From Nectonema munidae (lineage: Eukaryota > Nematomorpha > Nectonematoida > Nectonematidae), in the NCBI GenBank assembly GCA_030549495.1, contig JAUIRK010000898.1, forward strand, positions 2,170,001 through 2,234,000: DNA of 64,000 nucleotides, written 5' to 3'. Each line of letters opens with the position of its first letter. Position 1 is the stretch's first letter. Below the pieces are notes generated by a model. That model had not been told where the DNA came from. It saw only the letters and a list, made by a program, of their open reading frames with translations, and ran no database searches. Shown piece by piece: positions 21,026-33,809 of the stretch. The translations under genes were made by a program, and so were the position numbers.

Positions 21026-22860
21026 CTAATTTTTTTTTGAAGATGAAACCTGGCACTGCATATTTTGTGCTAGTTTTTCAAAATTTGGATCGAAATTTGT
21101 CAGGGCGATTCTTAAACATGCCTGCAAATCTTCGTTATTTAATTGAGATCTATGTTTTGTTTTTATACTATTCATCGAAGAAAAAGCAGATTCACACAAA
21201 TATGTGGATCCGAAAAACGAATGGAAAGTAGCAAATACCCTCCAAATGTTGGGGTATTTATCTTTAAAAATATATTTTATAAAATCTTTCGACCCATGCA
21301 TTGATTTAAGACTTAAGTCACATTTTATATTTATAAGTTCTTCTTCTAATTCAGCCAAATTGCCAATTTGTAGAAAGTCGCCAATTTTTTTTAGCTAAAA
21401 ATTCATTACTCACGTCGTCCTTGAAGGGGTTTAGTAGAAAAGTGGTGATACTTTCAATATTATTAAAACTTTCGAATCTTTTTTCAAATTCATTCATGAG
21501 AGTTCTTAGACTAGCTACATATCTATCCACATTTAATCTTTTTTCAGCACCTCTTTCGTCATCTAAATTCGGAAAATGTTTTAAGTCGCCACGTTCCATT
21601 TGTTTAAGTTGTATATTCAACTTTTCTTTAAATGAATTTACATGACTAACCATTTCAATTATTGATTTATCTTTGCCTTGTAATTGGGTATTTAGTAGGC
21701 TTATCTTCACAGTAACGTCGCAAAAAAAGCTAGATCGCAGCGCCATTCTGAATCACTCAATTGAACATATTGAATTTTTTTAGTTTCAAGAAAAATGCAA
21801 ACTTTTGGTAATAGTTCTCTGAAACGAGTCAAAAACTTAGCACGGCTTAGCCATCTAACATCTGTGTGTAAAAGCAATTCATTGTGTTCTTCTCCACACT
21901 CTTTTAGCAAAGCACGAAACTCTCGAAGCGATAAACTCTTTGACCTGATGTAGTTTACAGTTTTGAACGCTATGTCCATGACATGATCAAAGTTTAAAAC
22001 TTTTGAGCATAGGACTTGATTATGTATGATGCAATGATAATCAATAAATCTGGGAAACTTTTCATCGCGCTTACAACGAGAAATAAAGCCATTATTGCAA
22101 CCAGTCATTGCAGGGGCACCATCTGTTGTAATTGAAACCAGTTTGGAAATTTGAAAATTTGTAAGTGATATAAATTCTTTGAATGAGTTGAAAATATCTT
22201 CACATCTAGTGCGTTCATTCATCGGAATTATTGTTAACAACTCTTCTACTGCTGACATGTCAACAAAAACCATTCTGATGAAAACACAGAGTTGAGCAGT
22301 GCCAATATAGTCAGTCGACTCGTCAAACTGTAATGAGAGAACAACGCACTTATCAACATTAATTTGTAGAGCTTGTTCAAGATCTTGACTGATATCCTTT
22401 GTTCTTCGCATAATAGTATTTCGTGACAATGACAAGTTATTTATACATGTCATAATTTCGGACTTATTTTTGAAGTTTTCAAATAAAACATCTCCCGCTT
22501 TGATGAAAGCTTCTTTTACTATTTCTCCATCGCTAAAAGATTTGTTATGTTTAATTAATGTTTGAGTAATTTTGAATGAAGCGATTGTAGCAGATTTTGA
22601 GCTTGTGTTGTATTTAAAAAAGTTATTTTGTTGTTCAAGCAATTCTGCTTTGAGTTGTTTAACTTTTGATTTTCTTAAGGCTGTATTTTGTGGAAAATCA
22701 ATAGAATAATTTTTGTGAACTTTAAAAAAATGTCTCTCCACGTTCGCTTTTTTAGGCAATGCAACTAAAAAACTTACCAATTAAACATAAACACTTGTTA
22801 TTGTTCATTACAAAAAAGTAGTTCTCTTCCCATTCATTATGATAATGGTAAGTTTTTCTT
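21026..22860 (-). pseudogene. hAT transposase (ZBED/FAM200-like), nearly full length
   Basis: Read leftwards: an N-terminal piece KKRKTYHYHNEWEENYFFVM with CLCLI (about 22770-22860) is a decayed BED finger. The main frame (22780-21707, 357 codons) contains PKKANVERHFFKVHK, LSLQFDESTDYIGTAQLCVF (first catalytic Asp), SITTDGAPAMTGCNNGF (second Asp), YHCIIHNQVLCSKVL and LLLHTDVRWLSRAKFLTRFR. The following frame (21746-21351) has VKISLLNTQLQGKDKSII. The last (21358-21026) has STYLCESAFSSMNSIKTKHR, the C-terminal dimerisation motif. The breaks seen are one near 22775, one near 21730 and one near 21355. All major domains are present, so it is only lightly decayed. Confidence 0.85.
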
Positions 22861-23756
22861 TTTTTAAAAGATGATCCTGGCTCATTCATTTATCAGCCAC
22901 AAAGATAAAATGAAATATAGTTAAAACTACTTCTAAAAAAGGTAATAAAAGATAGTAATAAAGGTACTTTTATAAAAGGTTAATTTTGTAAAAAATTGGT
23001 ATTAAGTTGAACATTATAAACAAAATTGCAACAAAAAATTTTTTTAGGTTTTAAATTAAATATCAATTGATTATTTATGTTGACAACTATTTTTATAATG
23101 ATTTTTTTCATTAATTTAACTTTTTTACATTTAACTATTTTTAATTTGATTTAATAAAATTATGACAAGCATGCCCTTCAAATAGAAAAAAAATTCAAGC
23201 AAGGATGTTATTTTTCTTAAGTTACTGTGTCGAATAACTGAAAGATTTAAAATAGATTTAGTAATTTAGTATACTTCATTATAATAAATGTGTCACATGT
23301 GCGTGCATATAAAAAGACTAAATTAGAATTTTTTTAACATTGACTTCAAAGGTTGCTATAAACACAAATTAGAATTTTTTATATTCAACTTTCATAGAAA
23401 CTTGCATATGGTTACTATTGTTCAGTAAGGCAAAATGAGACACTGAATTAACGAAAAAAAATTAAATTATAAGTAGATTAAAAAAATTTTTCTTAATAGA
23501 TCTGACAAAAAATACACATCAAAAAAATTCTACTTAATACTTTTCCTTTAAATTATAAATTATTGCTTTATTACATAAGATTAAATTTAATATAATTTTC
23601 CTATTTCAAACCTTAAAAAAATTTTTTTTTTTGAAAATTGTAGTTATAAAAGTAAATTTTTTTTTAATCATTTCGATATACCGAAAAACAGTTCTACTAA
23701 ATATCTTAGTCTCACAATATGTCTAAAAGAATTCTAAAAATATTTAAAAAGGTTCA

Positions 23757-24030
23757 TAGTCGCAACGTCGAAACCCAAAATGTCCGAGACGAAAACGTCC
23801 TAATACCAAAAACGTCCGAAAAAAAAGCGTGTGAAATCCAAAATGTCTTAAAATCGAAACATCTTGGAATTAAAGAGTTCTAAAACCAAAAAGCTTAAAC
23901 TGAATTGTTTAGAACTCTTGAGTCGTTTAGATTTCAAGATATTTTGGACATAGGATGTATTGCCTTTGGACGTTTTTTTTCAAATGTTTTAGTTTTTAGA
24001 CGTTTTGTTTTCGTACGTTTTGACCAGGAA
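23757..24030. repeat. Fold-back of AAAACGTCC-type short units
   Basis: The left half carries repeated units such as AAAATGTCC, AAAACGTCC and AAAAACGTCCG; the right half carries their complements (GGACGTTTT, AGACGTTTTG, GTACGTTTTG). The centre is a hairpin, GAGTTCTAAA...TTTAGAACTC (about 23875-23920). The whole could fold into one long imperfect stem of about 120 bp per arm. It lies in the non-coding part of the hAT. Confidence 0.6.
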
Positions 24031-24899
24031 TCATTAAAGAATAAACAAATTTGATATTTTGCATTGTAAGCGTAAAAACTTTTTACCGAAAAAAAGACTA
24101 ATTTATAAATTTAATGCAATTACAAAGACACAAGCAAAATTTTATAGGTGGTAAAACGCAAAGAACAATGTTGAAAATAATGTTCAACTTCTGATTTTTA
24201 AAATTTATATCATCAATTTGACCAATTCTACTGCATGATGAAAAGATAATCAAAGTTAAATAAATAGCATACCACCGGAAATAATATAAGCTTCTCAAAG
24301 CTCTTAAATTGGTAACATAAATACATAGGTTTGCAACATATAATTGTCATACCCAACATATAATGATAATACAATGTCCTTAATTTCCTCATCATCTTGA
24401 AAAATATGAGTATTATTTATGGAAGGGAAGTGTGATGTTGCGCATAGAAAAATTTTAGCCTAAAATAAGAAATCTTTATCAATATGATTGATTATTAACT
24501 ATGCGAAAAATTGGGAAAATGCAACTTCATGAAACATTCACATAGATAATATGATAGAAACGGAAATTCATAAAAAAAAAATTGATCCAACAATTAATTT
24601 CTGGTTTATTCCTTAATTGTTTATAAACTACTTGAAGTCTACTTTCTTGAGCTTGGCGGTCGACTAGTCGACCGCGAGCGACTTCTTGGACACCTCTGTT
24701 ATAGATCATACAAATAAGTTGATTTAAATCTAAATTAAATTTAAAATAAGAATAAAATTAAAAAAACTTAATAAATTAATTAAGCTAAATATTTTTATGA
24801 TTTATTTTCAAAAAATCTGCAAAAAATAATAAAGTATATAATTGCAGTTTTAAATTTTTTATAATTATAATTTTTTACGTCAACGTGTTTGAAATGCAG

Positions 24900-26280
24900 C
24901 GCTATTTAAAAATGTTCTCGGGGTTCACCTTCTGGACTTAAACATTATAAAGCAGTTCATAATGAAAATATTAATCAAAATGAACCAAGGAAAGAATTTA
25001 TTATTGATCGCTACTTTAATTTTTTATCTATTGATAAAGAAATAGCAAAGTTAGCTTGTAAAGATGGATTTTCTTTTTAAAGCATTGCTATTGGTCAATT
25101 TATCCAAAAAAGCTTGAAAAAACAAGTATGATAAACCAATACCTCCTTCACACTCTGGCGTTAAATGATATGTGAGGCGTTTTTATCATATTTTAAAGGC
25201 AATTTAGCAAACGATAAACTATAGAGCAAATGATAAACGGAGTAAAGATTTCCTTAACTTTAGATGAATACATATCGATATATTAATGTAAATGTTCATT
25301 CAAAGTCAAAATTATTTAGGATTGTTAAGAATCAACGGCCGTTTTACAAGTTATTGCGTGTTTGAAACGTTTCGAGTTTTATTAGAAATTTTAATTTAGA
25401 TCTTAAAAATGATATTGTTGCTTGTACAACTGATGTAGCAGCAGTAATGATAACGTTTGGAAAGCTTATCGATCCCATTCATCAACAATGTTTTAATCAT
25501 GGACTTAATTTAAGTGTAGTAAAAGTTATGTACGAAAACATTGATTATAATCACAATTTTTCTCTAATTAGAAAATTTTTTGAAATGACAGAATTGACAG
25601 AAGATAATTGTCAATTAAAGAGAAAAATAGGCAATGTTGAAGATCTTCACTACGATGAAATTTTAGAATGTATGTCTTCTGAAGAAAATATGAAGAAGAA
25701 ACTGAAAATGAAAAGTGTGATGATTTTGAAGAATATGAATATTTTACTCCAAAATTACGAAAAAATTATTATTCTTTGCTTGAAAAAGTTAGGAATATAT
25801 GTAGGCTTTTTAGAAAATCTCCTGTAATGAATGATAGTTTTCACAAATTTGTTATGGAAGAGAATAATGGAAAAATATTGAAGCCATGTCTTAATGTTGA
25901 CCAGATGGAATAGTTTGCTCCAAATGTTAGAACGTTTTTTACTATTAAAAATTAGCATTATAAAAGTTTTAAAAATGATAAAATGCTGATATTTGGTTTT
26001 AGATAAAGAATGGAATAAAATTAAATTTTAGTTAAAGTTTTGACACGAATCGAAATTACAATAAAAAACTGTCTTCTCAAGATGTAACTTTATTTGAAAA
26101 CCTGTACATAAGTCGTAAAAACGCGGAAGTTCATGACTTATTGCAATAACTGAAATACCCAAAGTGCAAATTTACCACCAAGAACTTCAAATCTTTTAGA
26201 GAGCAATTGTATATGAGGCTTTATCCTCACGAAGATTCTGAAGAAAATTCAGAAGTTCCTACAACATAAAAAAGTTTGAA
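24900..26280 (+). pseudogene. hAT transposase relic (BED/Tam3-like)
   Basis: Frames in order include EIAKLACKDGFSF (about 25038-25077), then DIVACTTDVAAVMITFGKLI (25410-25470), which matches the second-Asp block (xTDGAxVMxxFGK). Next comes HQQCFNHGLNLSVVKVMYEN (25480-25540), which matches the HxQCxxHxLxLAV block of hAT transposases. A later piece, CRLFRKSPVMNDSF, continues the family. One open frame covers 25447-25824; upstream and downstream parts are broken by several stops. No TIRs were identified. The TTAA taken by piggyBac family C (26315) lies just past its end. Confidence 0.65.
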
Positions 26281-26318
26281 GACCTCAACAACTGAACATT
26301 TTAGTGAAGATCTCTTAA

Positions 26319-29300
26319 CCCTTTCAGGCATAATGGGACACTGGTGTCCCAAACAAAAAAATTACAATGAAAAAAATGAACAAATTACTTGCACGTTCTT
26401 CTTCTTCATCGTATCCCCTTATTGGGGGTCGATGGCTTTGATCCGTTCTCTCCAAAGCTTTCTGTCTGTAGCATCGCTTTCCTTCAAATCATCTCTCCAT
26501 CTCATTTTTTGCCTTCCTCTTTTCCTTTTTCCTTTTACCTGCTCATCGTATGCTTTCCTTATTTTCTCATCTTTTTCCCTTCTCAGCACGTGTCCATACC
26601 ATCTCATTTTGTTCTTTTCGATTACATCTATCACACTCGTCTTTACTTTTGTTCTTCGTCTTATTTCTTTATTCCTGATTCTATCTCTTCTTGTTACATT
26701 TAACATCATTCTCAGCATTTTCATTTCAGACACTTCCAACTTGTTCTTTTCTTTCTTTTTCAGACACCAACATTCTGAACCGTAAGTCATGACTGGTCTC
26801 ACTATGGCTAAATACACCTTGGCCTTCAGTTTCATTGGCAGCTTTTTATCGTTTAAAACAGTCTTAACTTCTTTCCATTTTGCCCAACTCGCATTCAACC
26901 TCGACTGTAAATCCTTACTACAACCTCCTTCCTTTTCAATAACTGACCCTAAATACTTGAACTCTTGCACTTGTTTCAATTCGATCCCATGCTTATCTTT
27001 TATGCTTATCACAGCGTTTTCATTCCTACAGACTTTCATCACTTCAGTCTTACGTGAATTCAATCTCAGGCCGTTTCCTTCGAGACATTCTTGCCACATA
27101 AACAGTCTTTTCACTGTCTGCTATTATTACCAAATCATCAGCGAACAAAAGTTCCCAAAGGTCATCTTTTCTGATATTTTTCGAGGATTCATCTATAACA
27201 ATTGCAAAAGTAATGGACTAAGTGTCGAACCTTGGTGTAAGCCTACATTTATATCAAACTCCTGTGAGCAACCATTCATTGTTCTAATCGAAGTTTTAGA
27301 GTTCCTGTATGTTTCCTGAATTAACCTTACAAGCTTTTCACTAACATCTTTTTCTCTCAAGCTCCAGTATACGATATCTCTTGGAACTCTGTCATATGCC
27401 TTCTCTAAGTCTACAATGCTAAAAAATAAAGGCAGATTTCCTTCTAGTCTTTTTTCCAACAATTGTCTTACTATAAATATCGGATCCACTGTACTTTTAC
27501 CATGCATGAAGCCAAACTGATTCGAGTCTATAATTACTTGATAACGCGCCTACTCAAAATTCTCTCTAGCAGTTTCAACCCATGTTCTAGCAATTTAATT
27601 CCCCGGTAATTTAAGCAATTCAACACATCTCTTTTATTCTTGTAAATCCGAATAATTAAGCTTTTAGTTCATTCTTCCGGCATTCTTTCTTACTTTCAAA
27701 TGAATTCCAGCAATCTAGTCGTCATCTTCAAACATTTTTCTCCGCCTGCTTTTATCATATCTATACTAACTTCACTGATTACTGTTTCTTTGTTTTTTTT
27801 TCATTGCTTCCAATACTTCTCTTTCTTCCAAAACAAACTCAGGACCCTCAACTTTTTCTCCTTTATCTCTGTGTTCATGGTTATTTTCAACATTTATTAG
27901 CTCCTCAATGTACTCTTTCCATCTGTTCTCAATTTCCTCATCCTTGAATAAAATTTTTCCTTCTCTGTTTTTTATAATGCCCACATTCCCAGTTTCTTGA
28001 ATATCTCTTTGCCTAGACTTTGCAAGTTTGAAAATTTGCTTTTCCCCATCATTATTCCCCAGTGATGTGTACATTTTTTCTGTTTCATTTGCTTCAATTC
28101 AGAGATAGTCCTTTTTGCTTCTCTCTTTTTAATTCTATATATCTGTTTATCCTCTTCTGGCTTACTTTTTTGCCATTTCTTGAAAGCTAAATTTTTATCT
28201 TTCAATAGTTCTCTAACCTTCTCCTTCCACCACCATGTTTCTTTTTGAGTTTTCTTACCTTTTTTTGTTTTACCCAGCACCTCCTTACTTGCAGCCAACA
28301 AGAACAAACTGTTTTTAGGTGACTCCACATTTCTTCAATATCTTCATCTATTTGTTTTTCCATCAAACTTTTCTCAACTATTTTCTCGTATCTTTCCTGA
28401 TTTTTTTTATCTTCGAGTAGCCATGTCTTAAATCTATCTATCTTCATAACTTTTCATTTTTTCTCGTTAGTGATAAACATATCAATTATAACAATTCTAT
28501 GTTGTGATACAATGTCACTTCCAGGGATAACTTTGTAATTCTTGACACATTTCTTTTTCCCTGTTTGACCATGAAGAAGTCTATTTGGCTTTTTTTGCCC
28601 ACACTGCTATATGTTATCAAATGACTATCCTTCTTTCTAAAATTTGTGTTACATATGGTCAAATCGTTTCTTTGTGCCAAGTCTAATATCCTTCGCCTTC
28701 TTCGTTTCTATTACCAAAACCGTGTCCACCATGAACTCCATCGTACCCATCACTATCCTTGCCGATTTGACCGTTAAAGTCACCTGCCAAAATAACTGTT
28801 TCACTGGCAGGAATTTCTGATAGTAAACTATCTAGTTTTTCTGCAAACTAATTTTTTTACTCTCTACTACAACCAACTTGAGGCGCATATATTGACAAAA
28901 CTGTTATAATTTCATCAATGCCTTTCAGCTTCAATCAAATTATTCTGTCACCTCCTCTTCTTACTTCAATTACTCTTTTATTCCATTTTTCACACCTACA
29001 CCGTTCCTTCTGTTCGTCAATCCGCTATATACAATTTTGAAACCTTGAATGAGCTTTCTAGAGGTATTTCCGCTCCATTTTGTCTCTTGTACGCAAGCTA
29101 TTTCAATCTTTCGTTTTATCATTTCCTCCACAATTTCGTTTGCTTTTCCTTTGAGTGTACCTACATTCCATAAGGCTATTCTAAGCTTATTGTAACATAC
29201 AGGCATTCGTTTTTTTTCAGTATTCAAAGTGTTTTCAAAGTGAAAAAATATGAACTATTAAGTGATACCATTAAATTTATACAACACGGAAAGTATTAGG

Positions 29301-29443
29301 TATTCTGATGAAAATTTTTTAAATCAAGTTTTTTCAAATGTATTCGTTATAGAATTTATCAATTTTATCTGAAATTCTTTTTTAATTAGCTATTTTTTTA
29401 CTATTTTGTTTGGGACTTCAGTGTCCCATTATGCCTTTGTGGA
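26319..29443. mobile_element. piggyBac family C ends, split by an RTE LINE
   Basis: The left end is TTAA (26315-26318) then CCCTTTCAGGCATAATGGGA, with the palindrome GGGACACTGGTGTCCC at 26335-26350. At 29411-29443 the same block appears inverted (GGGACTTCAGTGTCCC, then CATTATGCC...) followed by TTAA (29444-29447). Read simply, this is a short non-autonomous piggyBac of about 290 bp with an RTE inserted. Alternatively the 29.4-kb block is an inner repeat of a long leader, and the left end at 26319 belongs to the transposase gene that starts at 29825. The second reading would put the right end near 41249-41283, where GTGGGACGTCCCAT and GGTCAA occur. Confidence 0.65.
26395..29230 (-). pseudogene. 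RTE-clade LINE, near full length, broken
   Basis: The element reads leftwards. The AP endonuclease starts at about 29220: RIALWNVGTLKGKANEIVEE and VQETKWSG, then SHLITYSSVGKKSQIDFFMV (28486-28680) at its end. A spacer follows (RFKTWLLEDKKNQERYE, KETWWWKEKVRELL, 28447-28150). The reverse transcriptase includes FSIVDLEKAYDRVPRDIVYW (27420-27360), INVGLHQGSTLSPLLL (27245-27200) and the active-site LLFADDLVII (about 27150-27120). The last frame (27114-26419) has LNSRKTEVMKV, FKYLGSVI and MRWYGHVLRREKDE, ending at IKAIDPQ and a stop. The 3' end is GGGGATACGATGAAGAAGAA, like RTE tails. About six or more frame changes and stops break it. Length 2.8 kb. Confidence 0.85.
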
Positions 29444-29447
29444 TTAA

Positions 29448-29824
29448 AAAATAAATACAAATTTTTATAAGAATGACGATACTTAGAGATTACATCCAAA
29501 GACACAAAAAATAATAGATCAATAATTTGTCAGCTATCCTAATCTTTTTCTCTCTTCCCTGTGTGAGAGTAGATATCAGCAGTTTAAAAAATTTTAGCTG
29601 TTAAATGTGCTGATATATATGTGTTTTCTATATTTTGTGTCTCTGTTATGAATCCCTTGGAACCTGCACGACTTGTTAGCAACACACATCACAGATGTTA
29701 ATCCAGAAGAGAATCTATCATTTATAGTAGACTAATTTTGACAACTCTAAAAAAGGGAGCAGATAAAACTGAATTGTTCATATTTTTTAACTTGATCACC
29801 AAGTTTTACTTTTTATCCTTTCTT
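29448..29824. other. Leader sequence before the family C transposase
   Basis: No coding homology; presumably 5' flank or leader of the transposase gene at 29825. Confidence 0.4.
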
Positions 29825-31546
29825 ATGTCTCTGAAAAGTAAAAGATACCATAATGGAAGAGAATTGACAATAAGTAAAAAAGATATAACTGAAATTATCT
29901 ACGCTGAAAATTCAGAAGATGAATTTTTAAAGTTGGACAATGATGATATTCAAGCTCTGATATGTGGTGATGAAGCAGGATGTAGCTCAGTAAGAATTTT
30001 AAATAATGAAGCGTTTCTCCAAGATGAAGAAGAGAAAAATCGTGAAATTGAATGGACTGCAATAATTCGAAATGCGTGTGCTCCATCTGTAGAAAATCCT
30101 ATTGAATACGGTAAATTTTTGGAATCATTTTCACAACTGTTAGATTCTTCTCATATAAACGACGAATTTTTTGTGTTCAAAAAAGTAACGAATTTTTATA
30201 TATTATTAAAAAATATAATTTTAGTAGAAACTCAAAGATATGTTGAGCAAGAAGGTCATGTTTTTTCAACCAATGAGCATGAAATTTCTGCTTTTATTGG
30301 GATGCATCTTGTGTTTGGTCTTCATAGGCTTCCGACCATAAGAAACTATTGGTCTAAGAACAAAAGTTTAAATGTAAGCTATATTTCAAATATCATGACA
30401 TATAGTAAATTTACTGAAATCAAACGATATTTTCATTTTAATAATAATGATAAAATGGATGGTGATAGGGCTTATAAAGTGAGGCCGATTTTCAAACATT
30501 ATAATGCTGCTTTTGGAAAGATATTTTATCCAGAAAAAAATCAGTCAATTGATGAAAGAATGATAAAATTTAAAGGCAAATGTAGTATGAAACAGTATGT
30601 TAAAGCAAAACCTATTAAGTGGGGCTTCAAATGTTGGGTCAGAGCTGGTATTACAGGTTTCGTTTATCAAATAGAACCCTACGTTGGTAGAGAAAAAGAC
30701 ATCGAGCATTCTTTAGGCGAAAATGTTGTAATGCGGTTATCACAGAAAGTTTTCCACACGGGTTGTCATGTGTATTTAGAAAGTTTTTACTACTGTCAAT
30801 CTTATGAAAATGTTGTATGATAAAGGTATTATGGCGACTGGCATTATACGTGAAAATAGAAAACTACTCCCAAGCGATTTGAAAAATCATAAAGATATGA
30901 AAAAAGGCGAAGCTGACTGTCATCAAACAACTGATCGTAAAATCAATGTTTGTAAAAGTTTCGACACTCGTGGAATCACAGTGTTATCAAACTTTATGAA
31001 GCTCAGAAAAAAAAGAAAGCCTAGAGAAAGAGATGGCTTTATTCAAACAATACCTACTATGACCTCAAATTACAATAGTTATATGGGAGGAATAGACTTG
31101 TCCAATCAATAAAAAATATATTACAATTATGATCATAGATCAACACATAAGTATTACCTAAGAATTTTTTTTGATTTGTTTGAAACATCTCTCATAAATT
31201 CTTATTTGGTTTTCAAAAAGTTAAATAGTGAATATAGTCAATCGTTTATAGAATTTAAGCAGGTTATTGCTACGCGATTGATCAGAAAGTCCAGATTCCA
31301 GCGTGTCCGATTCATAAAAATGTCAGATAATTGCTCTTCCTTTATGCTTATATCTCAATCTTCTTAATACTTCTAATCTTCCTTAAGTAATATTTACATA
31401 TATAATTATTTTATTTTATTTATTATTATTTATTCATTTATTATTATTATTTTTTTTTCTCTTCTATCTTTAGTTTTATTTACATTATACACATTAATTT
31501 ATTACATTATTAAGGAATCCTTCTCCTTGACTACTTTAATTTCTTT

Positions 31547-32545
31547 ATGGACATGGATGATTACATTGACCCTCCTGGGAAACGTACTAAGAATGTCCAT
31601 CTTTCTTCTAATATTCTTACTGAACTTGATAACTTGAAATTAAATGCCCATGATCTATTTGAAAATTGTAATAAGGATGTTAACAGTTTCATTGAAAAGA
31701 TTTTTGATCAAGTTAAAAGCACAGTTTTTCGACAGATGAGTGATACCATTAATGCCCAGTCCACACTTATTAAAAACTTAACTTTGAAAAAACCGAGCTA
31801 TGCTGAGGCTGTCTCCTACCCGACACTCAAGACTAAAATTATAAATCCTATTAACACAGTAAGAATTAAGGTATCAAATGAAAAAACTAACAGAACCCAG
31901 GCTTCTGCTCTGAAAGAAAGAAATTCTGTAAAAATAAAATTATTGTAAATGGAATGAGAATTAACTCCTCCGGAACTGCTATTGTCAGCCTAGAAAATCC
32001 TACACACAAATCTCAAGCAACCTCTATTTTGGAAAATAATTATAAAGTCTTAGAAAACTCTCAATTTAAGCCGCGATTTATTATGAAATCAATTCCGAAT
32101 GACTTAAGTGATGATGACATAATCAACTCCTTGAACTACTCTAACTACAATATTTCTAGGTTAGGCGGTGTTAAGTTGCTCAGGGTTATTCAAACTAAAA
32201 ATGAAAAATATAAACTCGCTATTATAGAACCCAACAACCCTCAAGTTGCCACCATTTTAGCTGATAGTTCTACAATTTTCTGTGGATATACAATTCTGTT
32301 CCTATTAGTTTATCTTTTGGAAAGCCAAAACTTTGCAACAAATGTGGCAAGTTTGGTCATTATGATAAATTTTGCCATGCCACGAGTGCACCTTGTCTTA
32401 AATGCGGAAAACTAGGTCATATCGCTGAAGCGTGTAGAGAAACTCAATGTAAATGCATAAACTGTGGGGAAAAACATCAATACAATTCTGAAAAGTGTCC
32501 TTCTTTCATTAAGAAAAGCGAAACCTCTAAGAATTTTCATCTAAA
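31547..32545 (+). pseudogene. LINE ORF1, Gag-like nucleic-acid-binding protein
   Basis: Start ATG 31547 (MDMDDYIDPPGKRTKNVHLS). The N-terminal half is charged with KKPSYAEAVSYP, a motif common in Jockey/I ORF1 proteins. Past two frame changes (near 31945 and 32290) come three zinc knuckles: CNKCGKFGHYDKFC and CLKCGKLGHIAEAC (both CX2CX4HX4C), then CINCGEKHQYNSEKC (CX2CX3HX6C), at about 32330-32500. The protein would bind element RNA and accompany it to the nucleus. Broken by at least two frame slips. Confidence 0.75.
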
Positions 32546-33809
32546 TATGTTGAATATATATCTAACTAATGCCTTTGAATATACTTCACATTAATCTGAG
32601 AAAGTCCAGAATTGCCTGGTACAATCTATTAATTTTTTTAGATAAAGTTTACTATGATATCATTTTATTGAATGAACTTTACTTGGGGAAGGGTAAAATT
32701 CCAAGTATCCCTACGAACTTCTCTCTTACTATTTCTGATTCTGAAAAACCTCTTTCTGCGATACTATTTTCAAACTCCCTTAATTTTAAGTTTGAATCAC
32801 TATTATCCATCATTCTAATTCCGTTATCTCTGGCGTATTTGACAATTCTTTGATTTTTCTTATCTCAGCGTATTTTCACTCTATAGACATTGATTTCATT
32901 AACCTAATTTTTTTCTAATGTTGTTCCAAAAGTCGAAGCCCATCTTTTCATCGTCATCGCAGACACTAACTCTCGCCACCAACTCTGGGACTCTAAAACC
33001 AACACAAGAGGAGAACTATTTAATGAAAAACTAATTGAGTTTGACTTGAATTTAATTGACTCAACCAAACAACCCACCTTTCAAAGTTTAAGGTCTGATT
33101 GCCTTCTAACTTCTCATATCGATCTTACTTTCTGCAATAATAAAATGAAAAAATATGTGTTAGCTTGGCAAATCCTCGATGAACCAAGTCTCTCAGATCA
33201 CTTTTTTGTTAATGTACAACTAAACTATCCCTCTACTCAGAATGTCACTAGGAAAAAATGGTTATTGAATCAACAAAAATTTTTTAACCATATAGAAGAA
33301 AATTTTCCACAAATATTTTCGCTTAACCCTATTAGTGCTGGGGGGGGGGCTAAAAAATTAATTGCAGAAAATTGGCTGAATCATATCCCTTCAAATTTTG
33401 TGACTTTTCCTAAAATCGCTAGCTGCATCTTTTGAAACCATTTTCATGGTAGTTGAATGACCCCTTCATGTCCAAAACTGTCAATCAAAATAAAAAAATT
33501 TTATTTTTCCGCAAAATTTTGACATTATCTCTACTTAACCTTATAACTTAGGATCTATATTATATAATACCCTGAAAATTTATAATTATATACAGGTTAG
33601 AACGCATAACACTTTATATATTTAATTTTTTCAATAATCATGGCTACTTTTTAGAAAATTTCAATCAAAATTTTGATTGATCAAAAATATATCTAATAAA
33701 ATATACTTTCAAATTTTACATAAAATATATATTTTTATACTAATTCGGTCATGCTGTTTTCATTTCTGAACTCTTTTTTTACATTTAGGATATGAAAATA
33801 CCTATATGT

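Larger units (their letters stand above)
20848..24698 (-). mobile_element. Large hAT transposon (ZBED-type), 3.85 kb
   Basis: The left tip CAGGGGTGGCCAA (20848) and the right tip, in reverse complement CAGAGGTGTCCAA (24686-24698), are inverted. An exact 8-bp duplication TTATAGAT flanks it (20840-20847 and 24699-24706). A palindrome GGTCGACTAGTCGACC lies near the right end (24658-24673), typical of this hAT group's subterminal GGTCGACC motifs. The transposase is on the minus strand (21026-22860). About 1.8 kb of AT-rich sequence to its right includes a fold-back segment at 23757-24030, perhaps a secondary insertion. Confidence 0.88.

Noticed and set aside
22760-22780. A 13-base GTAAGTTTTTTAG resembling a tiny intron in the hAT transposase
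   Set aside because: Far too short to be spliced; a small frame slip is the simpler reading.
26276-27319. Three long plus-strand frames (up to 176 codons) across 26.3-27.3 kb
   Set aside because: They are antisense readings of the RTE reverse transcriptase; only the minus strand shows FADD, YGHVLRR and other motifs.
26380-29262. Near-match TGAAAAAAATGAAC / TGAAAAAATATGAAC on both sides of the RTE as a target duplication
   Set aside because: Neither copy abuts the element ends and the motif is low-complexity.
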